Positions 47,863 to 57,116 of a stretch of DNA of 64,000 bases are shown piece after piece (position 1 is the stretch's first letter; the number at the start of each line of letters is the position of its first letter). A model generated the notes under the pieces. It did no database searches. It saw only the letters and a program-made list of their open reading frames with translations, and was not told the origin of the DNA. The translations under genes and the position numbers were made by a program. The DNA lies in NCBI RefSeq assembly GCF_001886715.1, contig NZ_CP018082.1, positions 6,138,001 through 6,202,000 of the forward strand. The letters are read 5' to 3'. Source of the stretch: Nocardia mangyaensis. Lineage in GTDB: Bacteria; Actinomycetota; Actinomycetes; Mycobacteriales; Mycobacteriaceae.

Positions 47863-49089
47863 ATGAACCGCGACGACCGTTTCGATGCTCGCGTCCGTGA
47901 GTTCGTCGCCACTCAATCGGAACCGGTAGCTTTCGGGCAGTGGGTCGATCGCATCGTGCTCCGGGTTCAGGACGCCGTTCCTGCGATGGCGGCAGACCCG
48001 TATCTGACTGGGGTGATTCGACGGAGCGCGGAAAGTCAGTGGAGAGCGTTCCTGGCGAGCATGAATCAGCCCGAACAGGACGTGCCGATGGTGCCTGCGG
48101 CAGCTGAGATGGCCGTTGAGATCGCTCGCCGCGGGCGGACGTTGCCTGATCTTTTTCAGGTCTACCGGATCGCCCGCCGGGGGGTGTGGGAACACATCAC
48201 CGGGGTGCTGGTAGAGCAGGCGGCAGACGCCGAAAGTACGGCGTTCCTCATCTTCTTCTGGGATCGAGCGAGCCAGTGGATCGATGCCGTCGTCGAATCA
48301 TCAGCGGCCCTCTTCGAGGACGAACGGGATCAGGTACGACTGGGTGAGGCCGCGCAGAAACTGGAGACGGTCCGTGAAATCCTCGATAGAAGGTCGATGG
48401 CTAATCCGAGGGATCTTTCAGATGCCCTCAACGGCCATCCGATCTCGGGCTACAACACCGCCTTGATGCTCAGTGCATCCAGTGCGGACAGGGTCAGTGA
48501 GCTCCGGGCGGTCGCATTCGAGCTCGCCAAGTTCGCGGGCGCACGCAACCCCCTCATCGTGAACCCGGGCGGTCGCGACCTGTGGGTCTGGCTCAGCACG
48601 GTGAAGGAGCCATCACTCGACCAACTTGTCACTGCGCAGCCGGACCTCACCGCGCGTGGGATCCGGGTCGCTGTGGGCGCCCCGGGCGAGGGGGTCGAAG
48701 GATTCCGGCAGAGCCACTCCGAGGCTCGACATGCCCAGAAGATCGCTGCCGCTGCGAAGAATCTCGCCAATCCGCTGTACTTCCCGAATGTCGAAGCGCT
48801 GGTGATGCTGTGGCAGTCGAGTGAACAGGCAGTCCGGTTCGTCCAGCGCACTCTCGGCGATCTGTACAAGAACGACGAAGCGATGAACCGGCTCCGCCAG
48901 ACTGCGAGGGTCACCCTCGGCGTGGGGAGTGTCGAGAAGGCCGCCGCCGTCCTGATCGTGCATAAGAACACGGTTCGCTATCGGCTCAGCCAGATAGAGA
49001 AGATCCTCGGGCGTGACCTGAATGAAGCGCCCGTTGCGATCGCGCTTGCGCTCGATTATCACGACGCGTTCCTTACGGGCGACGAATAG
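47863..49089 (+). CDS. PucR/CdaR-family transcriptional regulator
   Basis: A 408-residue regulator with an N-terminal RsbR/sensor-like helical domain (about 1-150), a GGDEF-like middle domain and a C-terminal PucR HTH (ARVTLGVGSVEKAAAVLIVHKNTVRYRL-type, near residues 345-395). ATG 47863 follows TAGGAGG at a good distance. It is divergent from the ChoD-like gene across 136 bases and convergent with the CYP153 cluster. It probably controls one or both. Confidence 0.87.
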   Translation: MNRDDRFDARVREFVATQSEPVAFGQWVDRIVLRVQDAVPAMAADPYLTGVIRRSAESQWRAFLASMNQPEQDVPMVPAAAEMAVEIARRGRTLPDLFQVYRIARRGVWEHITGVLVEQAADAESTAFLIFFWDRASQWIDAVVESSAALFEDERDQVRLGEAAQKLETVREILDRRSMANPRDLSDALNGHPISGYNTALMLSASSADRVSELRAVAFELAKFAGARNPLIVNPGGRDLWVWLSTVKEPSLDQLVTAQPDLTARGIRVAVGAPGEGVEGFRQSHSEARHAQKIAAAAKNLANPLYFPNVEALVMLWQSSEQAVRFVQRTLGDLYKNDEAMNRLRQTARVTLGVGSVEKAAAVLIVHKNTVRYRLSQIEKILGRDLNEAPVAIALALDYHDAFLTGDE

Positions 49090-49091
49090 AT

Positions 49092-49138
49092 GGAGGCGTC
49101 AGCGGCAGGGGGTCTCGGGCCCCGCCGCTGACTCCTCC
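49092..49138. terminator. Strong bidirectional hairpin
   Basis: A long stem (GTCAGCGGC and GCCGCTGAC with GGGG/CCCC inside, flanked by GGAG/CTCC) just after the PucR stop and before the convergent ferredoxin reductase gene. It could terminate both. Confidence 0.8.
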
Positions 49139-49179
49139 AACTATGTGGATGATCGCTCAGCCCTCCAATTTCAGCGCAT

Positions 49180-50427
49180 TCACTGGGCAGCCGTGTGGGG
49201 TGTCGGCGCGCCCAGCAGTGAATTCAGTGGGGTGTCGGGGTTGGCCAGCAACTCACGGTTCGGCGTTAGCCCCTGAGCGATGGCGCGCTTGCTGAACATG
49301 AATTCCTGCGGGCGATTGACACAATCGGCAGCGATGAGTAGGCCCTTGTCGAGGTAGAAGCAGGCGAAGTCACGGCCCGCTTCTGAGTCGCCACGCAGCA
49401 CGATCTCGTCATAGCCGGTGTTGAGGCCCGCGATCTGCAGTTTGAGATCGAACTGATCCGACCAGAACCACGGCAGCGCGGAGATCTCCTTGGCTTTGCC
49501 GCAGATCGTCGCCGCGACTACTTTGCCCTGCTCAACCGCATTGGGCACCGACTCCAAGCGCAGGCGACAATCATAACGAGGATCGAAGTAGTTGGCGCAG
49601 TCACCGGCAGCGAAGATGTTCGGGTCACTGGTTCGACCGTGCGCGTCGATGACGATGCCGTTGTCCACCGTCAGTCCGGCCTCCTGGGCGAGCTCGACAT
49701 TCGGCACGACGCCGATGCCGATGATGACCAGGTCAGCAGCGATGCGACCACCGTTCGCGAGTCGGACGCCACTGACGCGGTCTTTTCCCTCCAGGGAGGT
49801 GACGCCGACGCTGACACGAATGTCAACTCCCTCCTCGCGGTGAACGCGATCGTAGAACGCGGACAACTCCGGAGCGGTAACCCGCTGCAGGACTCGGTCG
49901 GCAGATTCGAGCACCGAAACGGTAACGCCCAACTTTCGTAACGACGCCGCCGTCTCCAGCCCGATGTAGCCGGCACCGATGATGACGGCGTGGCTGGTGG
50001 TGTTGAGGCCGTCACGGATTGCCTCGATATCGGCAGCGTCACGCAGATAGTGCACTCCGGGAAGATCGGCCCCCGGCAGACTCAGTCGACGCGGGCGGGC
50101 ACCCAGACAGAGAACGAGGTGGTCGTAGCCGAGAGTCCCCGCGTCGGCCAGGGTCAGCGCACGGGCGCCTCGGTCGACACTCGTCACACGAGCCTGGCGG
50201 AACGTGACCCGTTGCTTCTCATAGAAGTCCGGCTTCTTGATCAAGAGTTCCTCGAGGCTGGACTTGCCCGCGAGATATGTCTTGGACAGCGGCGGACGCT
50301 GGTAGGGCAGCGATGGCTCATCGCCGATCAACAGGATTTTTCCCGTCCAGCCGTCCTGCCGCAAACTCGCGCACAACTGTGCGCTTGCATGGCTGGCTCC
50401 GACGATGACCACACGCTCGTTGTCCAT
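49180..50427 (-). CDS. NAD(P)H-ferredoxin reductase (rhodocoxin/putidaredoxin reductase type)
   Basis: A 415-residue FAD enzyme with two Rossmann motifs: RVVIVGASHASAQLC for FAD at the N-terminus and HAVIIGAGYIGLETAASLR for NAD(P)H near residue 145, then the FAD-binding NIFAAGDCANY near residue 275. It would feed electrons from NADH to the [2Fe-2S] ferredoxin of the CYP153 system. The start MDNERVV at 50427 fits the fold. It lies 33 bases after the P450 gene in the ferredoxin-P450-reductase operon. Confidence 0.92.
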   Translation of the reverse strand: MDNERVVIVGASHASAQLCASLRQDGWTGKILLIGDEPSLPYQRPPLSKTYLAGKSSLEELLIKKPDFYEKQRVTFRQARVTSVDRGARALTLADAGTLGYDHLVLCLGARPRRLSLPGADLPGVHYLRDAADIEAIRDGLNTTSHAVIIGAGYIGLETAASLRKLGVTVSVLESADRVLQRVTAPELSAFYDRVHREEGVDIRVSVGVTSLEGKDRVSGVRLANGGRIAADLVIIGIGVVPNVELAQEAGLTVDNGIVIDAHGRTSDPNIFAAGDCANYFDPRYDCRLRLESVPNAVEQGKVVAATICGKAKEISALPWFWSDQFDLKLQIAGLNTGYDEIVLRGDSEAGRDFACFYLDKGLLIAADCVNRPQEFMFSKRAIAQGLTPNRELLANPDTPLNSLLGAPTPHTAAQ

Positions 50428-50460
50428 GGTGTTCTTCCTGCCCGCCGCTGTCATTCGAAC

Positions 50461-51864
50461 TCAGTCCGTCGACTTGGGCGTCAACTGGACCATCATCTTC
50501 TCGTAGCCCTTCACGAAATTGGACTGCACGTATTCCGGCTCACCGATGACCTCGATCTTGTCGAACCGAGCCAACAACTCCTCCCACATGATGCGCAGCT
50601 GCATCTCGGCAAGACGGTTGCCCATGCAGCGGTGCACGCCGAAGCCGAACGACATGTGGCTGCGTGCGTTCGGACGGTCGATGATGAAGGCGTCCGGGTT
50701 CTCGAACTGGCGCTCATCACGGTTGCCGGAGGCGTACCACATGACAACCTTGTCGCCCTTGCGGATGAACTGCCCGCCGAAGTGGACGTCCTCCTTCGCG
50801 ACCCGGCGCATGTACGCCAACGGCGTCTGCCAGCGAATGACCTCCGAGACCGTATTGCTGATCAGCGACGGGTCGGCCTTCAACTTCTCGAACTGATCCG
50901 GGTTCTGGTGCAGGGCCAGTACGCCGCCGGACATTGAATTGCGGGTGGTGTCGTTGCCGCCGACGATCAGCAACGCGAGGTTGCCGAGAAACTCCAGCGG
51001 CCGATTGATCAGATCCTTGGTGTCTTCGGAGGTCTGCATCAACGTGATCAAATCAAAGCCGGGCGCCTCCCCCCGCTTCCTCCGCGCCGCCTTGTCGTAC
51101 CACAGGGCCATGAAGTTGCGCGCCATGTCGCCCGTGGCCTCGTAGAAATCGTCCTGGCTAGTGGTGCCGCCGGTGCCTTCCGCGGTGCCGCTGATCGTAT
51201 CAGACCAATAGGTGAGCTTGCGGCGCTCGTCGTATGGGAAGTCGAGCAGCGTGGCGAGCATGCGGCCGGTCAACTCCATCGAGACCCGGTCAACCCAATC
51301 AAACGGCCGATCGATCGGAAGGTTGTCGAGCACATCCTGAACCCGCTCCCGGATGAGCGACTCCATCTCCCTGAGGTTTCTTGGAGCTACAACGCCTTGG
51401 ACGGCCTTGCGCTGGACATCGTGGACAGGCGGGTCCATCGCGATGAACATCTCGACGTTGATAGGCGCGTGACCGAGGATGATGTAGGGCTCCGCGGAGA
51501 AGACAGCGGGGTTCGTGTCGACCGCGACGATGTCCTCGTAGCGCGTAACCGACCAGAACGGGCCGAACGCGCTATCGGCGAGGTAGTGGACGGGAGCTTC
51601 CTCGCGCAGCCGCTTGAAGTACGAGTGCCACTTCCCTTGGCGGAACAGGAAGGGATCGCTGACGTCGAGTTCGGTCAACGGCAGGTCCGCTGCGTCCGGA
51701 ATCGGCCGCTCGGTGAAAACGAGCGGCTCGACTTTGCTGACCAATCGTCTTGCTTTCTCCACCAGGTGAGCCGCCTGGACCTGCCGATCGACAGGGATTG
51801 TCGCCTGCAGCTTGTTCTGTACTTTGGTCTTCGCTCTTTCGAGCGCGCTATCCACGGTGTTCAT
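50461..51864 (-). CDS. Cytochrome P450, CYP153-like alkane terminal hydroxylase
   Basis: A 467-residue soluble P450. I-helix GGNDTTRNS, EVIR of the ExxR helix, and heme loop FGFGVHRCMGNRLAEMQLR with the Cys ligand. The GNDTTRNSMSGGVLAL and MGNRLAEMQLRIMWEELL segments are typical of CYP153, which hydroxylates medium-chain n-alkanes at the terminal carbon using ferredoxin and ferredoxin reductase, both encoded beside it. ATG 51864 is the family-like start; the upstream open frame overlaps the ferredoxin gene. Confidence 0.9.
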   Translation of the reverse strand: MNTVDSALERAKTKVQNKLQATIPVDRQVQAAHLVEKARRLVSKVEPLVFTERPIPDAADLPLTELDVSDPFLFRQGKWHSYFKRLREEAPVHYLADSAFGPFWSVTRYEDIVAVDTNPAVFSAEPYIILGHAPINVEMFIAMDPPVHDVQRKAVQGVVAPRNLREMESLIRERVQDVLDNLPIDRPFDWVDRVSMELTGRMLATLLDFPYDERRKLTYWSDTISGTAEGTGGTTSQDDFYEATGDMARNFMALWYDKAARRKRGEAPGFDLITLMQTSEDTKDLINRPLEFLGNLALLIVGGNDTTRNSMSGGVLALHQNPDQFEKLKADPSLISNTVSEVIRWQTPLAYMRRVAKEDVHFGGQFIRKGDKVVMWYASGNRDERQFENPDAFIIDRPNARSHMSFGFGVHRCMGNRLAEMQLRIMWEELLARFDKIEVIGEPEYVQSNFVKGYEKMMVQLTPKSTD

Positions 51865-51908
51865 GTGTTGGTCGTCCGCCTGTCGTGAAGGTGAGGGGAA
51901 GTTGTGGC

Positions 51909-52229
51909 CTACATCTGGAATTCCGGCAGGCGGACCTTCAGCCCGTCCATACCCGCCGACGCGGTTACCTGACACGACAGGCGTGAGTTCGGCTCGCACT
52001 CCGGCGACATCTCAAGCATTTGGCTCTCCTGCTCGCATCGCCTTCCGGTCACAGAGATCCACTCATCGTCGACAATGATGTGGCAGGTGCCGCACGCGGA
52101 CTCGCCGCCGCAGTCACCATCGATGCCGGGAATAGCGCTGCTCGTGGCGATCTCCATGATCGACTCACCCTCGACGAGGTCGGTGTCATGGGAGGTGCCG
52201 TCGTGTTCGACGAAGGTGACAGTTGCCAT
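51909..52229 (-). CDS. [2Fe-2S] ferredoxin (adrenodoxin/putidaredoxin type)
   Basis: A 106-residue electron carrier. Cluster ligands are in CGGESACGTC with the fourth Cys in LSCQV. This vertebrate-type ferredoxin is the usual partner of CYP153. First gene of the operon ferredoxin-P450-reductase, 44 bases before the P450 start. Confidence 0.93.
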   Translation of the reverse strand: MATVTFVEHDGTSHDTDLVEGESIMEIATSSAIPGIDGDCGGESACGTCHIIVDDEWISVTGRRCEQESQMLEMSPECEPNSRLSCQVTASAGMDGLKVRLPEFQM

Positions 52230-52503
52230 AGTCGTTGCCTCTTTGCATGTGATGGTCGTCAGTCCGCTGTCGGAACCTTGCTGGTCTACTCATGATTCCG
52301 TCGGGCGCCGCCCTTACGCTTGCGCTCACCTGCCAGAGATTCGGAAGTCGTGTTGGCACTTTCGACCAATCCGGGCCGCAGGGTTGGAACTGGACCGGGC
52401 CAGCACAACGAACGCCGCGATCCTTTGGCCCAGCACACGAAGCCAGCGGACCTGCCTCCCGCATAGCCTCCGATCCTCAGCACAACAAAGAGGAGTCCAG
52501 CAG
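52230..52503. promoter_or_regulatory. Divergent intergenic region, ferredoxin/ALDH
   Basis: 274 bases separating the ferredoxin-CYP153 operon (minus) from the aldehyde dehydrogenase gene (plus). It must hold both promoters. No clear palindrome or promoter boxes could be singled out. Confidence 0.4.
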
Positions 52504-54200
52504 ATGGTTACTGCGATCGACATCGAATCAGGATCCCTTGACCAAGCGGTCTCTGACCTGACCGCCGGGTCGGCCAGATGGGCCCACTTGAGACTTGGCG
52601 AGCGGGCCACGCTGCTGCGGGCCTGCCACGCGGCAACCGCGGCGCAGGCTGCGACCTGGGCGAAGGTCGCGTGCCAGGCCAAGAATGTGCCCTCGGGCCC
52701 GTTGGAGGGTGAGGAGTGGATGTCCGGACCGGCGGCGACACTGCAGGCCCTCGCGACTCTGGGCACCTCTCTCGAGGCCATCGCCGCAGGCCGATCCCCG
52801 ATCGAGGGCCGCCGTATCGGGCACGCTCCCGGCAATCGCACCACGATCGGGGTGCTTCCCACTGACGCCAAAGAGTGGCTGCTGTTGAACGGGTTCAAGG
52901 CTGATGTGTGGCTGAAGCCGGGCGTACATGCTCAGCAGACGACCGAGCGCGCCGGCCTCGGCCAACACGAACTCGGGGTAGACGGCGGTGTCGGCTTGGT
53001 CCTCGGTGCCGGCAACATCACTTCCATCGCTCCGCTGGATGTCCTCTATGAGCTGATCGCCTTCAACAGGGCATCCATCCTGAAACTCAACCCCACCTTC
53101 GGTGCCCTCAAGCTGGTATATGAGGCGGCACTCGCACCACTGATCGAGTTCGGCGTCCTTCGGATCGTGAACGGAGGCGCGGAGACCGGTGGCTACCTGG
53201 CCGATCACCCCGGGATCAGCCACGTCCACATCACCGGCAGCGTCGTGACTCATGACTTGGTGGTGTGGGGCTCGGGAGAGGAGGCTGCCGAACGACGTGC
53301 GACCGGCGAGCCCCGGCTGAAAAAGGAGATGACCAGCGAACTCGGCGGGGTGTCGCCGATCATCGTGGTCCCTGGTCGATGGTCCGAGCGTGACCTGCGC
53401 TACCAGGCCGAGCATGTCGCCACGATGCGCCTGCACAATGCGGGTCACAACTGTGTCGCCGGCCAGACGCTGATCCTGAGTAGCGACTGGCCGCAACGCG
53501 AAGCGTTCCTGGGTGAGTTGGCGCGCGTCCTGGACGGGCTCGAGGCCCGTGAGTCGTGGTACCCGGGGTCCGCAGACCGGATCGAATCCGCGGTCCAGAC
53601 CCACCATGCCGCGCAGGGCCACGGAGACTGCGTGCTGATCGAGGCGAACGGTGAGGACGACCCGCTGTTCACCACCGAGTACTTCGTCGGCGTCTTGGGG
53701 CACACCTGCTTGCCGGGCGTTGGAGCGACGTTCCTGCGGAACGCGGTGGCCTTCGCGAACGACCGCCTCATCGGCACCCTCGGCGCGAACGTCCTTGTCC
53801 GGCCCAGGGATCGGAAGGCCATGGGCAGGGAATTCGACGAGGCGATCGCCGACCTCCGGTATGGCGGCATCGCCATCAACGCTGGACCGGACTCATTTTC
53901 CTCGTGGCGAGCGCCCCGTGGGGCGCGTTCCCGGGGCACACGCTCGAAGAGGTCGGCAGCGGGATCGGGATCGTCCACAATGCGCTCCTCATCGATGAGG
54001 TCGAGCGTGTGGTCGCGACAGGACCATTCAGGCCATTCCCTCGTTCGGTGGTAAACGGCGAGATGTCGCTGGCCCCGAAGCCGCCATGGTTCGTCACCGC
54101 CCGAACGGCCCGGAGCACGGGCAAGGCCCTTACCTCGTACAACGCCGCCCCGACGTGGCTGCGGGCGCTGGGCGTTGTGCCACGGGCGATGTTTGGATGA
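52504..54200 (+). pseudogene. Aldehyde dehydrogenase with a single-base frameshift
   Basis: The first ~465 residues are an ALDH-superfamily enzyme: VGLVLGAGNITSIAPLDVLY, HITGSVVTHD, the Glu region MTSELGGVSPIIV and catalytic Cys in LHNAGHNCVAGQTL. After AINAGPDSF the frame fails; the next frame continues ASAPWGAFPGHTLEEVGSG, VERVVATGPFRPFPRSVV and ends LGVVPRAMFG at 54200. One extra T in the TTTT run at about 53890-53893 explains it. Restored, the protein has about 565 residues and would oxidise the fatty aldehyde made from CYP153 alcohols. Real break or sequencing error. Confidence 0.85.
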
Positions 54201-54206
54201 ATTCAT

Positions 54207-54246
54207 GCCGAGGGACGGCCGTGTCAGAACGCGGCGGTCCCTCGGC
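54207..54246 (+). terminator. Hairpin after the aldehyde dehydrogenase
   Basis: GCCGAGGGAC pairs with GTCCCTCGGC in a perfect 10-bp stem around a 20-base loop that itself can fold. It lies 6 bases after the ALDH stop. Confidence 0.75.
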
Positions 54247-54297
54247 GTGGCCGACCGCCACGATCTGGGCGACTCCTCACGCTGGCAACGTCACTGG

Positions 54298-55069
54298 TCA
54301 GTGAGCTCGTCGAGGCCACCGTTCAGAAGCACACCCTGCCGCCCGCCGCGAAGCGGGCGATCCAGCAGGAGCTGGAACACGCACCAGCGCTGCTGTGACG
54401 GCGCCGTCCGGTGGCGCCGACGCTAGAGCGACCGCCGCCCGATCTAGGCGATGAGTGTTACCGGCTGAGCCTGATAATCCCGTCCAACACAGATGCGTGG
54501 TTGTCTCCACGGCGTGATGCTTGGGCACGGTGCGTCCCGCCCTGTGCCATTGCCCGGCCGCGGCTATCCCGACACCTACCAGCCAGGAAGCGACCAGGTT
54601 TGCCCGCCAAGGTATCTCGCAGTGCGGGTGCAACATCCTGGCAACTGTCGCGGTGCAGTCGGCCACAGCCTGTTGCACCCGCAACCTGACCGAAGGCTCA
54701 CTGGGTAGCGAGGAGTCGAATATCAGGACATGTAGCCCTGATTCGTCGCGATCGACCAGATCGAAAAAGACCTCGACAATGCGCTGGACGGCGTGGTGGG
54801 GGGACTGCGGCGATTCCGAGACCGTACGTACCGTGCCGGAGAGCTGATCGAGATACCGCTGTACGACAGTCAGGTAGAGCTCGAGCTTCCCTGAGAAACA
54901 CTGATACAGAACCGGTTTGGTGACCCCAGCCGATTCGCTGACCATCTGCATCGTCACACCGTGATAGCCACGTCGCGAAAGCGCGGTGGGCGATGTCCAG
55001 GAACTGGTTGCGGCGGGCGAGCCGCCGTGGCGACCGCGGTTTCGAGACGATCACTCGGGCACCTCGCAT
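54298..55069 (-). pseudogene. TetR-family regulator (AlkX-like) with a frameshift
   Basis: ATG 55069 reads RVIVSKPRSPRRLARRNQFL, DIAHRAFAT, then breaks near 54970; the next frame continues GYHGVTMQMVSESAGVTKPV and LYQCFSGKLELYLTVVQRYL, so one base is missing inside the HTH. The C-terminus holds AAAGQWHRAGRTVPKHHAVE and TTTHLCWTGLSG, typical of the TetR regulators next to alkane-oxidation genes. It starts 13 bases after the FadE5-like gene in one operon. The 3' limit is uncertain. Confidence 0.75.
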
Positions 55070-55082
55070 TCGCGCCGAAGGG

Positions 55083-56906
55083 TCAGAAGGCTGCTTCGTC
55101 GAGTTCCATCGCATGCGGATCGAACGCGCTGATCACGGCACGCTCGGCGGTCACGTGGGGAAGCACCGTATTGGCGAAGAACCGGGCAACGGTGATCTTG
55201 CCCGAGTAGAACTCATCTTCACGTCCGGATTGGATTGCAGCGAGTGCGATTTCCGCGGACACGATCAGCCGCCAGGCGACCAGGACGTCACCGACAGCGA
55301 GGAGGAAACGGACGGCGTTGAGGCCGATCTGGTAGACCCGGGTCGGCTGTTCGCTCGCGGCAACCAGATGCGTGGTCAGGGTGGCTGCCATCTCTTCGAT
55401 ATCCTCGACGGCACAACCGAGGGCGATCTTCTCGGACTTCAGGCAGCCGTCAGCGTCGGAGCGGGCCGTAGCCCGGACCTGGCCGAGCAGGTGTCGGAGG
55501 GCGACGCCGCGGTCGCGGGCGATCTTACGGAAGAAGAAGTCGTGTGCCTGGATCGCTGTGGTGCCTTCGTACAGAGAGTCGATCTTGGCATCACGGATGT
55601 ACTGCTCGATCGGATAGTCCTGCAGGAATCCCGAACCGCCGAAGGTTTGCAGAGATTCGGTCAGGTACTGGTAGGCACGCTCGGAGCCTACTCCTTTGAC
55701 GATCGGGAGCAGTAGATCGTTGACCCGGGCGGCAAGGTCGGCATCGGCACCCGAAACATGCTGGGCGACAGCGGGATCTTGATGTCCGGCGGTGTAGAGA
55801 TAGATCGAGCGCAGACCCTCGGCGTAGGCCTTCTGCATCAGCAACGATCTGCGGACGTCAGGGTGGTGGATAATAGTGACCTTGGCTGCGGTCTTATCCG
55901 ATGCTTGCGTCAGATCAGCGCCCTGAATCCGGGATTTCGCGTACTCGAGCGCATTGAGGTAGCCGGTGGACAAGGTGGCGATGGCCTTGGTGCCGACCAT
56001 CATCCGCGCTTCCTCGATGACTTTGAACATCTGCACGATGCCGTTGTGGACATCGCCGACGAGATACCCGACGGCCGGGACGCCGTGCCCACCAAAGGTC
56101 AGCTCGCAGGTGGCCGACGCCTTGAGCCCCATCTTGTGTTCGACATTGGTGACGAATACGCCGTTGCGGTCACCGAGTTCGAAGGTGTCGTGGTCGAAAT
56201 GGAACTTGGGCACGATGAACAGGCTCAGCCCCTTTGTGCCGGGGTCAGCGCCCTCCGAGCGCGCAAGCACCAGATGGATGATGTTGTCGAAGAGGTCATC
56301 GGAGTCGGCGGAGGTGATGAACCGCTTCACACCTTCGATCAGCCAGGTTCCATCCTGCTGGGCCACCGCCTTGGTGCGGCCCGCGCCGACGTCGGACCCT
56401 GCGTCGGGTTCGGTGAGCACCATGGTGCCGCCCCAGTTGAGTTCGACCATCTGCGTGGCCAACTCCTTCTGCTGTTCGGTGCCGACTTCGCCGAGTACGT
56501 CGGCCAGCAGCGAGCCGGTGGTGTACATGTAGGCCGCGGGCTGTGCACCGAGTACCAGCTCGTTGATCGCCCAGCCCACCATCGACGGAGCGGGGACTCC
56601 GCCGATCTGCTCACTCTTGGCCAGTCGCGGCCACTCGGCGTCCAGCCAGGCACGGACTGCCTTCTTGAACGGTTCGGGTAGCCGGACCGAGTGCGTGGCC
56701 GGATCGAATTCCGGTGGAGTGCGGTCGGTTTCGGCGAATGGCTCGGCTACCGGACCTTCGGCCAGCCTGGCGGCCTCGGCGAGCATGGTGCGCACGGCCT
56801 CGCCATCGAGGTCGCCGAAGGAGCCGGCGGCCAGGACCGTGTCGAGGCCGAACACCTCGAACAGGTTGAACTCTAGGTCGCGAACATTGCTCTTGTAATG
56901 GCCCAC
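55083..56906 (-). CDS. fadE5: Acyl-CoA dehydrogenase, FadE5-like
   Basis: A 607-residue flavoprotein that makes the trans-2 double bond in acyl-CoA. It has the long FadE5 (Rv0244c-type) layout: an N-terminal extension ([17 protein letters not shown]), the ACAD core with [20 protein letters not shown] and [15 protein letters not shown], a C-terminal helical domain with the catalytic-Glu region [23 protein letters not shown] start at 56906. FadE5 enzymes accept a broad range of chain lengths, fitting the alkane and lipid genes around it. Confidence 0.92.
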   Translation of the reverse strand: MGHYKSNVRDLEFNLFEVFGLDTVLAAGSFGDLDGEAVRTMLAEAARLAEGPVAEPFAETDRTPPEFDPATHSVRLPEPFKKAVRAWLDAEWPRLAKSEQIGGVPAPSMVGWAINELVLGAQPAAYMYTTGSLLADVLGEVGTEQQKELATQMVELNWGGTMVLTEPDAGSDVGAGRTKAVAQQDGTWLIEGVKRFITSADSDDLFDNIIHLVLARSEGADPGTKGLSLFIVPKFHFDHDTFELGDRNGVFVTNVEHKMGLKASATCELTFGGHGVPAVGYLVGDVHNGIVQMFKVIEEARMMVGTKAIATLSTGYLNALEYAKSRIQGADLTQASDKTAAKVTIIHHPDVRRSLLMQKAYAEGLRSIYLYTAGHQDPAVAQHVSGADADLAARVNDLLLPIVKGVGSERAYQYLTESLQTFGGSGFLQDYPIEQYIRDAKIDSLYEGTTAIQAHDFFFRKIARDRGVALRHLLGQVRATARSDADGCLKSEKIALGCAVEDIEEMAATLTTHLVAASEQPTRVYQIGLNAVRFLLAVGDVLVAWRLIVSAEIALAAIQSGREDEFYSGKITVARFFANTVLPHVTAERAVISAFDPHAMELDEAAF

Positions 56907-57116
56907 CGACCGTCACCTCTCGACTGGACCCGCTTTGAACGGGGCGGGTACTGAACCGTGCGCGATGCGCGCTGCGGGAGTCATCATGACGTACCGCGGC
57001 ACCCCACGCAAGTCTAAGTAATTTTCCGATAAGGCAAAACGTGGGTGCATTGTGCGTTCTGAACTGGGAAGATTATGAATTTCTGACTTGAGTCACCAGT
57101 TACTTAGCTGCGGTGA
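56907..57116. other. Intergenic region upstream of fadE5
   Basis: 210 bases between the fadE5 start and the end of the triple-TetR gene; both genes lie on the minus strand. It contains an AT-rich stretch (about 57010-57110) with short inverted halves such as AACTGG and CCAGTT (57061-57098). It is a candidate operator for a TetR protein. Confidence 0.4.

Noticed and set aside
54281..54399. Short plus-strand peptide ending LEHAPALL as the tail of another gene
   Set aside because: About 40 residues with a plausible helical look but no start, no family likeness, and overlap with the TetR 3' region.
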